From: an uncultured SAR116 cluster alpha proteobacterium
GTDB lineage: Bacteria; Pseudomonadota; Alphaproteobacteria; Puniceispirillales; Marisalimonadaceae
Reading direction: 5' to 3'
Length of the DNA stretch: 64,000 bases
NCBI GenBank assembly: GCA_902618195.1
Contig: CACMZO010000001.1
Location: 1 to 64,000 of the forward strand
Positions 20,648-30,334 of the stretch are shown here, in pieces. Below the pieces are notes generated by a model, which worked only from the letters and a program-made list of their open reading frames with translations, did no database searches and was not told the origin of the DNA. Both the position numbers and the translations under genes were made by a program. The first letter of the stretch is position 1. Every line of letters starts with the position of its first letter.

Positions 20648-23545
20648 ATGTCAGATAAAAATTTAGATCAAACATTCCTGTCAGGCTCTAATTCCGTTTT
20701 TATAAATGATCTACTTAATAAGTGGGAAAATGACCCTAAGTCTGTTCCTGAAGAGTGGTCTAATTTGTTTAAAGAAATTGGATCTGAAATTGCGGACAAA
20801 GGTCCAAGTTGGGCAAAAGAGAATAATAGAGTGATAGGCGCTGTTGATGTAGAGGAATCTGTGAAAGCGGTTGCTCAAGGAGTGGCTGGAAAAGGAAAAA
20901 TTTCTGCATCCAATTTAAGATCAGCAACAACTGACTCTTTAAGAGCAATAATGTTAATAAGAGCTTATAGAATTAGAGGTCACCTGCTAGCTAATTTAGA
21001 TCCTTTAAAATTACATGAGCCTGACATTCACCCTGAGCTTGATCCTAAGACTTATGGTTTTAAAGAAGAAGATTGGGACCGACCAATTTTTATAGACAAT
21101 GTTTTAGGTATGGAGACTGCTTCTTTAAAACAAATAATGGATATTCTTAAGGAAACGTATTGTGGATCTATTGGTGTCGAATTTATGCATGTTCAAGATC
21201 CAGCGCAAAAAGCATGGATCCAAGAAAGAATTGAATCAATTAGAAATACTACTCAGTTTACAGATAATGGTAAAAAAGCAATTTTCGAACGTTTAGTAGG
21301 TGCTGAAACATTTGAACAATTTCTTCATAAAAAATATGCAGGCACAAAAAGATTTGGATTAGATGGCTCAGAATCAGTTGTACCAGCTATTGAGCAAATT
21401 TTAAAAAGAGGAAGTCAATTAGGTTTAAAAGAAGTTGTAATTGGCATGGCTCACAGAGGAAGATTAAATGTTTTATATAATGTATTAAATAAACCATTTA
21501 GAGCAATAATTTCAGAATTTTTAGGGAATCTTGCCAATCCTGAAGAAGCTGGTGGTTCTGGAGATGTAAAGTATCATATGGGTGCTTCCGCAGATAGAGA
21601 GTTTGATAATGAGAATGTTCATTTGTCTCTTCAAGCAAACCCATCTCACTTAGAAGTTGTTGCTCCTGTAGTTATTGGAAGAGTTCGTGCAAAACAACTT
21701 CAACATAATGACACAGAAGAAAGGGATTCTGTATTGGGGATAGTTTTACATGGTGATGCTGCGTTTGCAGGACAAGGCATAGTTGCTGAAACGTTTGATT
21801 TTTCAGGCTTAAGAGGTTATGAAACAGGCGGAACTATTCACGTTATCATCAATAACCAAATTGGCTTTACAACAAGTCCAAATTTTTCAAGGTCAAGTCC
21901 ATACTGTACGGATGTTGCCAAGATGGTGATGGCACCAATTTTTCATGTAAATGGAGACGATCCTGAGGCAGTTGTTCACGTGGCAAGAATTGCAACTGAA
22001 TTTAGACAAAAGTTCTCTTGTGATGTAGTTTTAGATGTAATTTGCTATAGAAGATTTGGTCATAATGAAGGTGATGAACCTGCGTTTACTCAACCTTCAA
22101 TGTATAAAAAAATAGCTCAGCACGAGAGTATTAGTAAAATTTATAGCAAAAAATTAATTAATGAAGGCACAATAACTAAGCAAGATGCAGATCAAGAATT
22201 AAAAAAACATAATGATTTTTTAGAAAAAGAATTTGAAGCTGGAAGCAGTTACAAACCAAATAAAGCTGACTGGTTAGATGGACAATGGTCAGGGTTGAAA
22301 GCAGCTCCAGATCGTGAACAAAGAAGAGGAGACACATCAGTTAAACTACAAAGATTAAAGGAAATTGGTTTATCAATGACAGAACTTCCTGAAGGATATG
22401 AGTTAAATAAAAAATTAGTTAGAATTGTTGAAAATAGAAGAAAATCAATAAATGAAGAAAAAAACATTGATTGGTCAACTGCAGAACATTTAGCTTTTGG
22501 CACACTTTTAGATGAAGGTCATCCAGTAAGATTATCAGGGCAAGATAGTTGTAGAGGCACCTTTTCTCAAAGACATGCTGTGTTTGTAGATCAAAATAAT
22601 GAAAACAGATATGTACCGCTTAACAATTTAAAAGAAAATCAACCTCAATTTGAAGTTATTGATTCACCTTTGTCAGAAGCTTCAGTATTAGGTTTTGAAT
22701 ATGGATATTCTCTGACAGAACCTGCAGCATTAGTCATGTGGGAAGCACAATTTGGTGACTTTGCTAATGGTGCTCAAGTAATAGTTGATCAGTTTATATC
22801 TAGTGGAGAAGCTAAATGGCTAAGAATGTCAGGTTTGGTTATGTTGCTACCTCATGGTTATGAGGGTCAAGGTCCGGAGCACTCTTCAGCTAGATTAGAG
22901 AGATATTTACAGCTTTGTGGTGAAGATAATATGCAAGTGTTAAACTGTAGTACACCAGCAAATTATTTCCATGCTCTTAGAAGACAGTTAAAAAGAGACT
23001 TTAGAAAACCATTAATTATAATGACACCTAAAAGTCTACTTAGACATAAATTGTGCGTTTCTAATTTATCAGATATGGCAGAAAATACATCATTTCACAG
23101 GATTATATTAGACCCTAACAAAACTCTAAAAGATAAAAATATTAATCGTGTAGTTATTTGCTCTGGTAAAATATTCTATCATCTTTATGAGGAAAGAGAA
23201 AAAAATAATATCACTGATGTTAAGTTATTAAGGTTAGAACAAATTTATCCCTTTCCAAGTAAAACATTAGAAAAGGAATTAGAAAAAACACCTAATGCAA
23301 AGATAATTTGGTGTCAAGAAGAGCCAAAAAACATGGGCTCCTGGTTTTTTGTAGATAGAAATATCGAAGATGTTTTAATTAAGATAAAGTCAAAGTTTTC
23401 AAGACCTGTTTACGTGGGTAGAGCAGAAGCAGCATCACCTGCAACAGGTTCACTCTCTAGACATCTAAAAGAGCAAGATAATATTGTTAAAGAATCATTA
23501 AATTTGATTAAACCAAATAAAAAAGAGATACGTGCTGCTGAATAG
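20648..23545 (+). CDS. sucA: 2-Oxoglutarate dehydrogenase E1 component
   Basis: SucA is the thiamine-diphosphate E1o enzyme that decarboxylates 2-oxoglutarate and succinylates the lipoyl group of SucB. The 965-residue protein has the N-terminal tail that contacts E2o (FLSGSNSVFINDLLNKWENDP), the active-site segment GMAHRGRLNVL, a TPP-binding region around HGDAAFAGQG with NNQIGFTTSP, and the C-terminal transketolase-like domain ending in VGRAEAASPATG. Length is normal, so the E1 partner looks ordinary although SucB next door is rearranged. Confidence 0.97.
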   Translation: MSDKNLDQTFLSGSNSVFINDLLNKWENDPKSVPEEWSNLFKEIGSEIADKGPSWAKENNRVIGAVDVEESVKAVAQGVAGKGKISASNLRSATTDSLRAIMLIRAYRIRGHLLANLDPLKLHEPDIHPELDPKTYGFKEEDWDRPIFIDNVLGMETASLKQIMDILKETYCGSIGVEFMHVQDPAQKAWIQERIESIRNTTQFTDNGKKAIFERLVGAETFEQFLHKKYAGTKRFGLDGSESVVPAIEQILKRGSQLGLKEVVIGMAHRGRLNVLYNVLNKPFRAIISEFLGNLANPEEAGGSGDVKYHMGASADREFDNENVHLSLQANPSHLEVVAPVVIGRVRAKQLQHNDTEERDSVLGIVLHGDAAFAGQGIVAETFDFSGLRGYETGGTIHVIINNQIGFTTSPNFSRSSPYCTDVAKMVMAPIFHVNGDDPEAVVHVARIATEFRQKFSCDVVLDVICYRRFGHNEGDEPAFTQPSMYKKIAQHESISKIYSKKLINEGTITKQDADQELKKHNDFLEKEFEAGSSYKPNKADWLDGQWSGLKAAPDREQRRGDTSVKLQRLKEIGLSMTELPEGYELNKKLVRIVENRRKSINEEKNIDWSTAEHLAFGTLLDEGHPVRLSGQDSCRGTFSQRHAVFVDQNNENRYVPLNNLKENQPQFEVIDSPLSEASVLGFEYGYSLTEPAALVMWEAQFGDFANGAQVIVDQFISSGEAKWLRMSGLVMLLPHGYEGQGPEHSSARLERYLQLCGEDNMQVLNCSTPANYFHALRRQLKRDFRKPLIIMTPKSLLRHKLCVSNLSDMAENTSFHRIILDPNKTLKDKNINRVVICSGKIFYHLYEEREKNNITDVKLLRLEQIYPFPSKTLEKELEKTPNAKIIWCQEEPKNMGSWFFVDRNIEDVLIKIKSKFSRPVYVGRAEAASPATGSLSRHLKEQDNIVKESLNLIKPNKKEIRAAE

Positions 23546-23557
23546 AGTTTAATTTTT

Positions 23558-24853
23558 ATGAACAATATGAATGATAAAAATTTTGATTTAGTTATGCCTG
23601 CAGCTAAAAAGTTAATCTTAGAAAATGATATAGATGCAAATATCATGCAAGGTACTGGAAAAGACGGTAGAATAACTAAAGGTGATGTTTTGTTATTCTT
23701 AAAATCAAATGGTTCATTACAAAAAACAACAGATAACAAATATCAAGAAGAAAATCTTAAAATTAATGAAAATAGAAAGGGATCTATAATGGATATAATT
23801 GTTCCTACACTTGGCGAGTCAATAGTAGAAGCTACAGTATCAAAATGGCTAAAAAATGAAGGGGAATATGTTGAAGTTGATGAACCTGTAGTTGAATTAG
23901 AAACTGATAAAGTAACACTTGAAGTTCCTGCGCCAATCTCAGGATTAATTGGATCTATAATTGCTGCAGAAGGTGAAACGGTTGAAGTTGGGCAGAATAT
24001 AGGAGCTCTTGATCCAAATGGAAAAAAATCATCAGATGATAAACCAAAGGCTAAAGAAAATAATGATAAAGAAGAAAAACAATTAGAAACTAAAAATACA
24101 AAAACTTCGTCTCCAGAAACAGATCTTAAAAAAGATGATGCTGTGTTACCAAGTAACCAAGAAGAAATTGTTCCAATGTCTAGATTAAGGCAAGCAATTG
24201 CTAATAGATTAAAATCAGCACAAAACACAGCAGCAATTTTAACTACCTATAATGAAGTTGATATGACAGCATTAATGAAAATAAGATCAACATACCAGCC
24301 TAATTTTGAGAAAAAATTTGGAATAAAACTTGGATATATGAGTTTTTTTGTAAAGGCATGTATTAATGCATTAAAAGTTTATCCAGCTGTTAATGCAGAG
24401 ATAAGAGATAATAATATTGTATATAAAAATTATTATAATATAGGTGTTGCAGTTGGAACTCCTGAAGGATTAGTTGTTCCAGTTTTAAAAAATGCAGAGA
24501 ATATGGACTTTCCAGAAATTGAAAAAACAATTGTAAATTTTGGAAAACAAGCAAGAGAAGGTAATTTAACCATTCAAGACATGTCAAATGGTACATTTAC
24601 TATCTCTAATGGAGGTGTTTACGGTTCGATGTTATCATCACCGATTCTTAACCCACCACAATCTGGAATTCTTGGAATGCATAATATTCAAAAAAGAGCA
24701 GTTGTCATAGATGATAAAGTTGAAATTAGGTCTATGATGTATTTGGCTTTATCTTATGACCACAGGATTATAGATGGAAGAGAGGCTGTCTCTTTCTTAG
24801 TAAATGTTAAAGAGAATCTTGAAGATCCTCAACGAATGCTTATTGGAGTATAA
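23558..24853 (+). CDS. sucB: Dihydrolipoyl succinyltransferase E2, permuted domains
   Basis: SucB is the core acyltransferase of the 2-oxoglutarate dehydrogenase complex. The 431 residues read as: an E3/E1-binding (PSBD) domain at 12-49 ([26 protein letters not shown]), a linker, a lipoyl domain at 78-152 with the lipoylated K118 in [12 protein letters not shown], a charged linker at 154-202, and the catalytic domain at 203-431 with DHRIIDG (H402) and the usual ending. The standard order is lipoyl-PSBD-catalytic; here the PSBD comes first, and the normal PSBD position is only low-complexity linker. Met78 begins the lipoyl domain exactly as in ordinary SucB and has AAAGGG seven bases before it, so a second, PSBD-less product from 23789 is possible. 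No frameshift is visible. Confidence 0.93.
   Translation: MNNMNDKNFDLVMPAAKKLILENDIDANIMQGTGKDGRITKGDVLLFLKSNGSLQKTTDNKYQEENLKINENRKGSIMDIIVPTLGESIVEATVSKWLKNEGEYVEVDEPVVELETDKVTLEVPAPISGLIGSIIAAEGETVEVGQNIGALDPNGKKSSDDKPKAKENNDKEEKQLETKNTKTSSPETDLKKDDAVLPSNQEEIVPMSRLRQAIANRLKSAQNTAAILTTYNEVDMTALMKIRSTYQPNFEKKFGIKLGYMSFFVKACINALKVYPAVNAEIRDNNIVYKNYYNIGVAVGTPEGLVVPVLKNAENMDFPEIEKTIVNFGKQAREGNLTIQDMSNGTFTISNGGVYGSMLSSPILNPPQSGILGMHNIQKRAVVIDDKVEIRSMMYLALSYDHRIIDGREAVSFLVNVKENLEDPQRMLIGV
23776..23791 (+). promoter_or_regulatory. Internal ribosome site and start within sucB
   Basis: AAAGGG at 23776-23781 stands seven bases before an in-frame ATG at 23789-23791. That ATG opens the lipoyl domain ([12 protein letters not shown]), where most SucB proteins begin. 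It may be the old start of sucB, still able to work. Confidence 0.45.
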
Positions 24854-24858
24854 AAATC

Positions 24859-26271
24859 ATGTCGGAAAAAAAATATGATTTAGTTGTAATTGGAGCTGGT
24901 CCTGGTGGATATGTTGCTTCTATTGTTGCAGCACAAAAGGGAATGAAAGTTGCAAATATTGAAAAGAGAGAAACATTAGGAGGGACATGCCTAAATGTAG
25001 GGTGTATTCCATCTAAAGCTTTACTTCATGCATCAGAACAATATGAAAATAATGTAAAAAACAACGCTAATTTATCATGGGGAATAAAAACATCTGACGT
25101 AAGCATTGATGTTCAACAATTAATGAAAAAAAAATCAACTATCGTTGATGAATTAACAAAAGGTATTAATTTTCTATTTAGTAAAAATAAAATTGATAAA
25201 TATGTAGGTGAAGCAACTTTAGTTAACAAAAATGAAATTCAGATTAATGGAAAAGGTAAGATTGAAAAAATATTTGCTGAGAAAATTATCATTGCTACTG
25301 GTTCTGAGCCTTCAAATTTAAATAATATTAAAATTGATGAACAAAAAATTGTTACTTCAACAGGCGCTTTGGAATTAAAGTCTGTTCCAAAAAAAGTAAT
25401 TGTGATAGGAGCTGGAGTAATAGGATTAGAACTAGGCACTGTATGGAGAAGATTAGGTTCAGAAGTTGAGGTGATTGAATTCTTGCCAAGAGTTTTAAAC
25501 GGTATGGATACTGAAGTATCAGAAAAATTTCACAAAATTCTTCTGCAACAAGGCTTAAAATTTAAATTGGAACATTCTGTAGAAAAGACATCTTTAATCA
25601 AAGATAAAGTACATGTTGAAATTAAAGACCTTAAAACTTCAAAAATAGATACAATAGAGGCAGATATCGTATTAGTTGCGGTTGGAAGAAGGCCTAACAC
25701 AGATAATTTAGGTTTAGATAAAATAGGTGTAAAAGTGGATGAAAGAGGTTTTGTTGAAACAGATGATAATTTTAAAACATCTGTAGATAATATTTATGCT
25801 ATTGGAGATGTAATTAAAGGTCCTATGTTAGCTCACAAAGCAGAAGAAGATGGTGTTGCATTAGTTGAATTAATTAATAAAGAAGCAGGTCATGTCGACT
25901 ACAATCTCGTTCCAAATATTATTTATACAGCTCCCGAAGTAGCATCAATAGGTAAAACAGAAGATGATCTAAAACAAGAAGAGATTTCATATAAAAAAGG
26001 AGTTTTTCCATTTACTGCGAACAGCAGAGCAAAAGCGATTGGTCATACAGAGGGATTTGTAAAAATTTTATCAGATAAAGAAACGGATAAAATTTTAGGT
26101 GCACATATAATAGGACATGAAGCAGGAACAATTATACACGAATTGAGTGTTGCGATGGGCTTTGGTGCTTCTTCAGAAGATGTAGCACGAATATGTCATG
26201 GTCATCCTACAGTCAATGAGGCAATAAAAGAAGCAGCTTTGGCAACCTTTTCGAAAGCAATACATTCTTAA
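24859..26271 (+). CDS. lpdA: Dihydrolipoyl dehydrogenase (E3)
   Basis: Lpd reoxidises the dihydrolipoyl groups of E2 with NAD. The 470-residue protein has the FAD motif VVIGAGPGGYVA, the redox disulfide C44/C49 in GGTCLNVGCIPSKALL, the NAD motif VIGAGVIGLELG, and the catalytic His-Glu pair in CHGHPTVNEA. It starts five bases after sucB, so it is the E3 of this complex and must recognise the displaced binding domain. Its stop codon overlaps the stop of the convergent SMR gene. Confidence 0.96.
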   Translation: MSEKKYDLVVIGAGPGGYVASIVAAQKGMKVANIEKRETLGGTCLNVGCIPSKALLHASEQYENNVKNNANLSWGIKTSDVSIDVQQLMKKKSTIVDELTKGINFLFSKNKIDKYVGEATLVNKNEIQINGKGKIEKIFAEKIIIATGSEPSNLNNIKIDEQKIVTSTGALELKSVPKKVIVIGAGVIGLELGTVWRRLGSEVEVIEFLPRVLNGMDTEVSEKFHKILLQQGLKFKLEHSVEKTSLIKDKVHVEIKDLKTSKIDTIEADIVLVAVGRRPNTDNLGLDKIGVKVDERGFVETDDNFKTSVDNIYAIGDVIKGPMLAHKAEEDGVALVELINKEAGHVDYNLVPNIIYTAPEVASIGKTEDDLKQEEISYKKGVFPFTANSRAKAIGHTEGFVKILSDKETDKILGAHIIGHEAGTIIHELSVAMGFGASSEDVARICHGHPTVNEAIKEAALATFSKAIHS

Positions 26272-26603
26272 GATATTTTTGCTCCCATTTTACTAAGTGA
26301 AACCAGAATTATAATTCCAATAATTATAAAACTTAGTCCTATCAAAGCGAAAATATCAGGTTTTTCATTAAATTTCATGGAAGCAATGAACGTTACAGCT
26401 GCAATGCCAACTCCTGACCATATAGAATAAGTAATTGCTACAGGTATGGTTTTCATAGACAGTATCATGAAGTAAAAAGCAACTCCGTAACCAACTATGA
26501 CTAAAATAGATGGCGTTATTAAAGTAAATCCATTACTACTTTTAAGTGATAATGTTCCTACAACCTCTCCTATGATGGCTATAATAAGGTATAAATATCC
26601 CAT
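26268..26603 (-). CDS. Small multidrug resistance (SMR) transporter
   Basis: This is a 111-residue, four-helix inner-membrane antiporter of the EmrE/QacE type, which exchanges protons for hydrophobic cations. The essential membrane glutamate is E13 in IIGEVVGTLSLK, and the YSIWSGVGIA segment contains the conserved tryptophan and glycines of helix 3. Similarity to EmrE runs over the whole length. There is no adjacent second SMR gene, so it probably works as a dual-topology homodimer. Its natural substrate, perhaps a betaine-like or guanidinium compound, cannot be told. Its 3' end overlaps lpd by four bases. Confidence 0.88.
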   Translation of the reverse strand: MGYLYLIIAIIGEVVGTLSLKSSNGFTLITPSILVIVGYGVAFYFMILSMKTIPVAITYSIWSGVGIAAVTFIASMKFNEKPDIFALIGLSFIIIGIIILVSLSKMGAKIS

Positions 26604-26678
26604 ACTTTCCTCTTTGATATAGTTGACACTTTAGTATTTATCATGTGAGTATATAATACAATAAGATCAAATGAAATT
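26604..26678. promoter_or_regulatory. Divergent promoter region, SMR gene / aldolase
   Basis: These 75 bases must hold the promoters of both divergent genes. A perfect TATAAT lies at 26652-26657 on the plus strand. A perfect TTGACA at 26623-26628 is 23 bases away, too far for a standard pair, so the plus-strand promoter may lack a good -35 or use another element. Confidence 0.3.
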
Positions 26679-27431
26679 ATGAAACCCAATATTAATTTTT
26701 ATGAAGAAAGAAAAGACCTTGCGGCATCATTCAGGTGGGCCGAAAGAATTAATTTACATGAAGGTGTGGCAAACCATTTTAGCCTTGCAGTAAATGAAGA
26801 TGGAACTGAATTTCTTATGAACCCTAATATGTGGCATTTTTCTCGTATAAAGGCTTCAGATTTATTACTTTTAAATGCAAATGATAAGTCAGTTTTGCAG
26901 AAGGAAAATCCTCCAGATGCGACTGCATGGGGATTGCATGGAGCTATACATAAAAATTGTAAAAACGCAAGATGTGTCATGCATGTTCATTCTATATACG
27001 CAACAGTCTTAGCTTCTTTAAAGGAGGATATGATTATCCCCCCTATAAATCAAATTTCCTGTCTTTTTTTTGGAAAACAAATTGTTGATACGCAATATGG
27101 TGGTTTAGCGTTTGAAGAAGAAGGTCAAAGATGTTCAAATCTGTTGAAAGATGAAAGCTTTACAACCATGATTATGGGCAATCATGGACTCTTGGTAATA
27201 GGTAGTAATGTTGCTGAAGCCTTCAATAGATTATTTTATTTTGAAAGGGCAGCAGAAGTTTATGTTAAAGCCTTACAAACTAAAAAACCTTTAAAAATAT
27301 TAGATGAAGTTATTGCTAAAAAAACTGCTGAAGAACTGAATAATGAAGAGTACCCTAATCCTGCAGGCACAGCTTTTCTAAAAGAGATCAAAATAATTTT
27401 GTCTAATGAAAATTCTGATTTTGATCAGTAA
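26679..27431 (+). CDS. Class II aldolase/adducin family protein
   Basis: This is a 250-residue cytoplasmic protein of the zinc-dependent class II aldolase/adducin-head family (fuculose-phosphate and ribulose-phosphate 4-epimerase fold). Metal-ligand histidines are visible in VMHVHSIYATVLASL and GNHGLLVIG; LHGAIHKN and NHFSLAV also match the family. Such orphan genes in marine bacteria are often annotated without a known substrate, and no kinase or isomerase lies beside it, so no sugar pathway is implied. A dehydrogenase of the 3-hydroxyisobutyrate family lies convergent downstream. Confidence 0.82.
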   Translation: MKPNINFYEERKDLAASFRWAERINLHEGVANHFSLAVNEDGTEFLMNPNMWHFSRIKASDLLLLNANDKSVLQKENPPDATAWGLHGAIHKNCKNARCVMHVHSIYATVLASLKEDMIIPPINQISCLFFGKQIVDTQYGGLAFEEEGQRCSNLLKDESFTTMIMGNHGLLVIGSNVAEAFNRLFYFERAAEVYVKALQTKKPLKILDEVIAKKTAEELNNEEYPNPAGTAFLKEIKIILSNENSDFDQ

Positions 27432-27434
27432 ATT

Positions 27435-28322
27435 TTAACTAAAATTTTTTGCTATTAAACCACTTGTACAGGATGCATCTTCATTATGAAGATTTTGATC
27501 TAATCCTTTTTCTATATACTTAATAGCCTCAGAAACAATGCTAAAATAATTATCATGTTTAAGTGCGTCATCTTGCATTAATTTCATATCTTTCAAAGAT
27601 GATTCAAGACCAAAAGTTGAAGAACCATTTAAGTTATTATTATACGCTTTTAATATAGGTTCAATTTTTAGATGAGCAACTTTGCAAGCACCTGATGTAT
27701 CTATCATAATATCAAGAGCTTTTTCAAATTGAATTCCATTTTGGCAGGTTAATTTCAATGCTTCTCCCAACGATTGCCAATAAACTAATAAGGGAAGATT
27801 TATAGCGAGTTTCATGGCGGTTCCCTTCCCTATTTCGCCTAAATATTCATAACGTCTAAATAAATGACTGAAGAGAAAATCTAAAGAGTCGATTTCACTT
27901 TTCTTGCCTCCCATTAACCCAAGAAGTTGTCCATCTCTTGCTGGTTTAGTTGATCCACCGACTGGGCACTCAATAAAAGAACCATTTTGATTTAAGACTA
28001 AATTGGAAAGCTCTTTCATATAATTTACACTTGTTGTACTCATCTCTATAATAATTTTGTTTTTCAAATCGCAATTTTTAAATCCAGTTTCTGTTTCATA
28101 AACATTTTTTAACGCGTCATCATTACCTAATATAACTATAATAATGTCAACCTCATCGACTAAATCACTAACTTTTTTAAAAAATTTTCCACCTAACTTT
28201 ATAAGGTCATCTGAATTAGATTTTGTTCTATTCCAAATTGAAAGATTATATTCCTTTTCTATTAATCTTGCGCCTATAGCTTTTCCCATTTTCCCAGTTC
28301 CGCAAAGTCCAATTTTTTTCAT
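27435..28322 (-). CDS. NAD(P)-dependent beta-hydroxyacid dehydrogenase
   Basis: This 295-residue protein belongs to the 3-hydroxyisobutyrate/tartronate-semialdehyde reductase family. It has the dinucleotide motif IGLCGTGKMGKAIGARL, the substrate loop ECPVGGSTKPARDGQL and the catalytic-lysine helix MKLAINLPLLVYW. The ATG at 28322 is preferred to the one at 28403, because GGAAG lies just before it and the family begins at MKKIGLCGTG. It differs clearly from the second family member at 54899 (only general fold similarity). Its substrate is unknown; the neighbouring class II aldolase may be functionally related, which is inference. Confidence 0.8.
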   Translation of the reverse strand: MKKIGLCGTGKMGKAIGARLIEKEYNLSIWNRTKSNSDDLIKLGGKFFKKVSDLVDEVDIIIVILGNDDALKNVYETETGFKNCDLKNKIIIEMSTTSVNYMKELSNLVLNQNGSFIECPVGGSTKPARDGQLLGLMGGKKSEIDSLDFLFSHLFRRYEYLGEIGKGTAMKLAINLPLLVYWQSLGEALKLTCQNGIQFEKALDIMIDTSGACKVAHLKIEPILKAYNNNLNGSSTFGLESSLKDMKLMQDDALKHDNYFSIVSEAIKYIEKGLDQNLHNEDASCTSGLIAKNFS

Positions 28323-28415
28323 TTTTCTTCCTTTTACAAAGTTTTTTTTATGTCTTGAAATTGAAATAATAATAACCAATTTAAACATGTATTTACAATG
28401 CAAAAGGAGAAAATA

Positions 28416-30308
28416 ATGTCAAATATGGAAAAAAAATTTGAGGCTGATACCGGGAAAATTCTTGATATTGTAATCAATTCTCTTTACTCGGAAAGAGAAA
28501 TATTTGTAAGAGAATTAATTTCTAATTCATCAGATGCGATCGACAAGAAAAAATATTTAGCTTTAACAGATAAATCTATTAATGACACATCAGATCCTTT
28601 TGAAATAAAGATAGAAGTTAATAGTAAGGATAATACTATAAAAATAAGTGATAATGGCATTGGGATGGATGAAGAAGATCTTATTAATTCCCTTGGCACC
28701 ATTGCCAGATCAGGAACAAAGGCATTTCTTGAACAATTTAATAAATCAAAAGACGACAAAAAAGAAGACGTAAACTTAATTGGTCAATTTGGTGTAGGGT
28801 TTTACGCTTCTTTTATGGTTGCAGATAAAGTCGAAGTTTTATCAAAAAAAGCTGGCACTGATAAAAGTTGGAAATGGACTTCTGATGGAAAAAGTGGTTA
28901 CAACATTGAAAAAAGTGATAAAAAAAATTCTGGAACAGAGTTGATTTTACACCTTAAAAAAGATGCCAAGGAGTTTCTTGAAGGATCTAGAATTCAATTT
29001 GTAGTTACAAAATATTCAGATCATATTTCTTATCCAGTTAAAATGTTAGAGGTTTCAAAAAAAGATGCTAAGGAAGAAACTATCAATGAGGCATCAGCTT
29101 TATGGACAAGGGCACCAAAAGACATTAAAGAAAAACAATATGAAGATTTTTTCTCTCACATAGGTGCTGGTTTTGGTAAGCCATTATTAACAATGCATAA
29201 TAATACAGAAGGTACCGTAAGTTACACAAACTTACTTTGTATTCCTTCATCAAAACCATTTGACCTGTTTAATCCTGATAGAAAATCAAGTTTAAAATTA
29301 TATATTAATAGAGTATTTATTACTGATAAATGTGACAATTTAATACCAGCATATTTAAGATTTGTTAAAGGTATTGTTGATACACAAGATATAGATCTAA
29401 ACGTTAGTAGAGAGATGTTACAAAATAATCCAGCAGTTGCAAAAATTAGCAAGTCACTTGTTGGAAAAATTTTAAGAGAATTAAAAAAAATAGCTGACAA
29501 AGATAAGGCTAAATATATTCAGTTTTGGAATGAATTTGGTCAAGTGTTAAAAGAAGGTCTTTATGAAGATATTGAAAGAAAAGATACTTTGTTAGAATTG
29601 GCAAGATTCTCAAATAATGAAAATGATGATCTTATTTCTTTAGAAGATTATGTGAACACAATGGATAAAAATCAAAAAGATATATACTACATTGCAGCCG
29701 ACACAAAATCTCAAGCATTATCAAGTCCACATCTTGAAGGTTTTAAATCTAAAGGAATTAAGGTTTTGGTAATGGCTGATCCTATCGATCAGTTTTGGTT
29801 GTCTATGGCAGGAAAATTTAAAGAAAAGAATTTTGTTTCAATCACTCAAGGAGAGATTGATCTGGATAATATTAAATCTGACAAAAAAGATCCAAAAAAT
29901 AAAGATACAAAAAAAGATGATGTAGATAAAAAATTTACAAGCCTAATTGCGCATCTAAAAGCTTCATTAGGACAAAATGTTAAAGATATTAGATTAACTT
30001 CTAAACTTACAGATAGTCCAGCATGTTTAGTTGCAGATAAAGGTGACATGGATGTTGCAATGGAAAATTTAATGAAACAAAGAGATCCTAATTATCAAGG
30101 AGCACCTAGAATTTTAGAAATTAATCCTGATCATGCATTAGTTGAAAAAATGAATAAGCTATTAAGCGATAAAAAACATAATAATCTTGTGGATGATGCT
30201 GGGACCCTTTTATTTGAACAAGCACGAATGATGGAAGGAAAACTGCCTAGTGACCCTACCAAATTTGCTAAAATCATGAATAATTTTCTAGTAAAAGGTG
30301 TGAGCTAA
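28416..30308 (+). CDS. htpG: Chaperone protein HtpG (Hsp90)
   Basis: HtpG is the bacterial Hsp90, an ATP-dependent dimeric chaperone. The 630-residue protein has the N-terminal ATPase with ELISNSSDAIDK, DNGIGMDEEDLI, GTIARSGT and GQFGVGFYASFMV, a middle domain with the catalytic arginine segment NVSREMLQ, and a C-terminal dimerisation domain. An ATG at 28398 is in frame but contains the AAGGAG ribosome site of the ATG at 28416, so the latter is the start. There is a lysine/aspartate-rich insert near residues 485-515. Confidence 0.95.
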   Translation: MSNMEKKFEADTGKILDIVINSLYSEREIFVRELISNSSDAIDKKKYLALTDKSINDTSDPFEIKIEVNSKDNTIKISDNGIGMDEEDLINSLGTIARSGTKAFLEQFNKSKDDKKEDVNLIGQFGVGFYASFMVADKVEVLSKKAGTDKSWKWTSDGKSGYNIEKSDKKNSGTELILHLKKDAKEFLEGSRIQFVVTKYSDHISYPVKMLEVSKKDAKEETINEASALWTRAPKDIKEKQYEDFFSHIGAGFGKPLLTMHNNTEGTVSYTNLLCIPSSKPFDLFNPDRKSSLKLYINRVFITDKCDNLIPAYLRFVKGIVDTQDIDLNVSREMLQNNPAVAKISKSLVGKILRELKKIADKDKAKYIQFWNEFGQVLKEGLYEDIERKDTLLELARFSNNENDDLISLEDYVNTMDKNQKDIYYIAADTKSQALSSPHLEGFKSKGIKVLVMADPIDQFWLSMAGKFKEKNFVSITQGEIDLDNIKSDKKDPKNKDTKKDDVDKKFTSLIAHLKASLGQNVKDIRLTSKLTDSPACLVADKGDMDVAMENLMKQRDPNYQGAPRILEINPDHALVEKMNKLLSDKKHNNLVDDAGTLLFEQARMMEGKLPSDPTKFAKIMNNFLVKGVS

Positions 30309-30334
30309 AATTTAAAAAATTTTAAATTTTTTTT
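30307..30334. terminator. AT-only hairpin between htpG and MFS gene
   Basis: AAAATTTAAAA-AA-TTTTAAATTTT (30307-30330) is a perfect 11-bp inverted repeat with a two-base loop followed by four more T. It sits at the convergent ends of htpG and the MFS gene and overlaps the last MFS codons. It could act as a terminator for htpG; without GC pairs its strength is uncertain. Confidence 0.4.

Noticed and set aside
26623-26657. TTGACA and TATAAT as a standard promoter for the aldolase gene
   Set aside because: Both boxes are perfect but 23 bases apart, too far for sigma70; only the region is listed.
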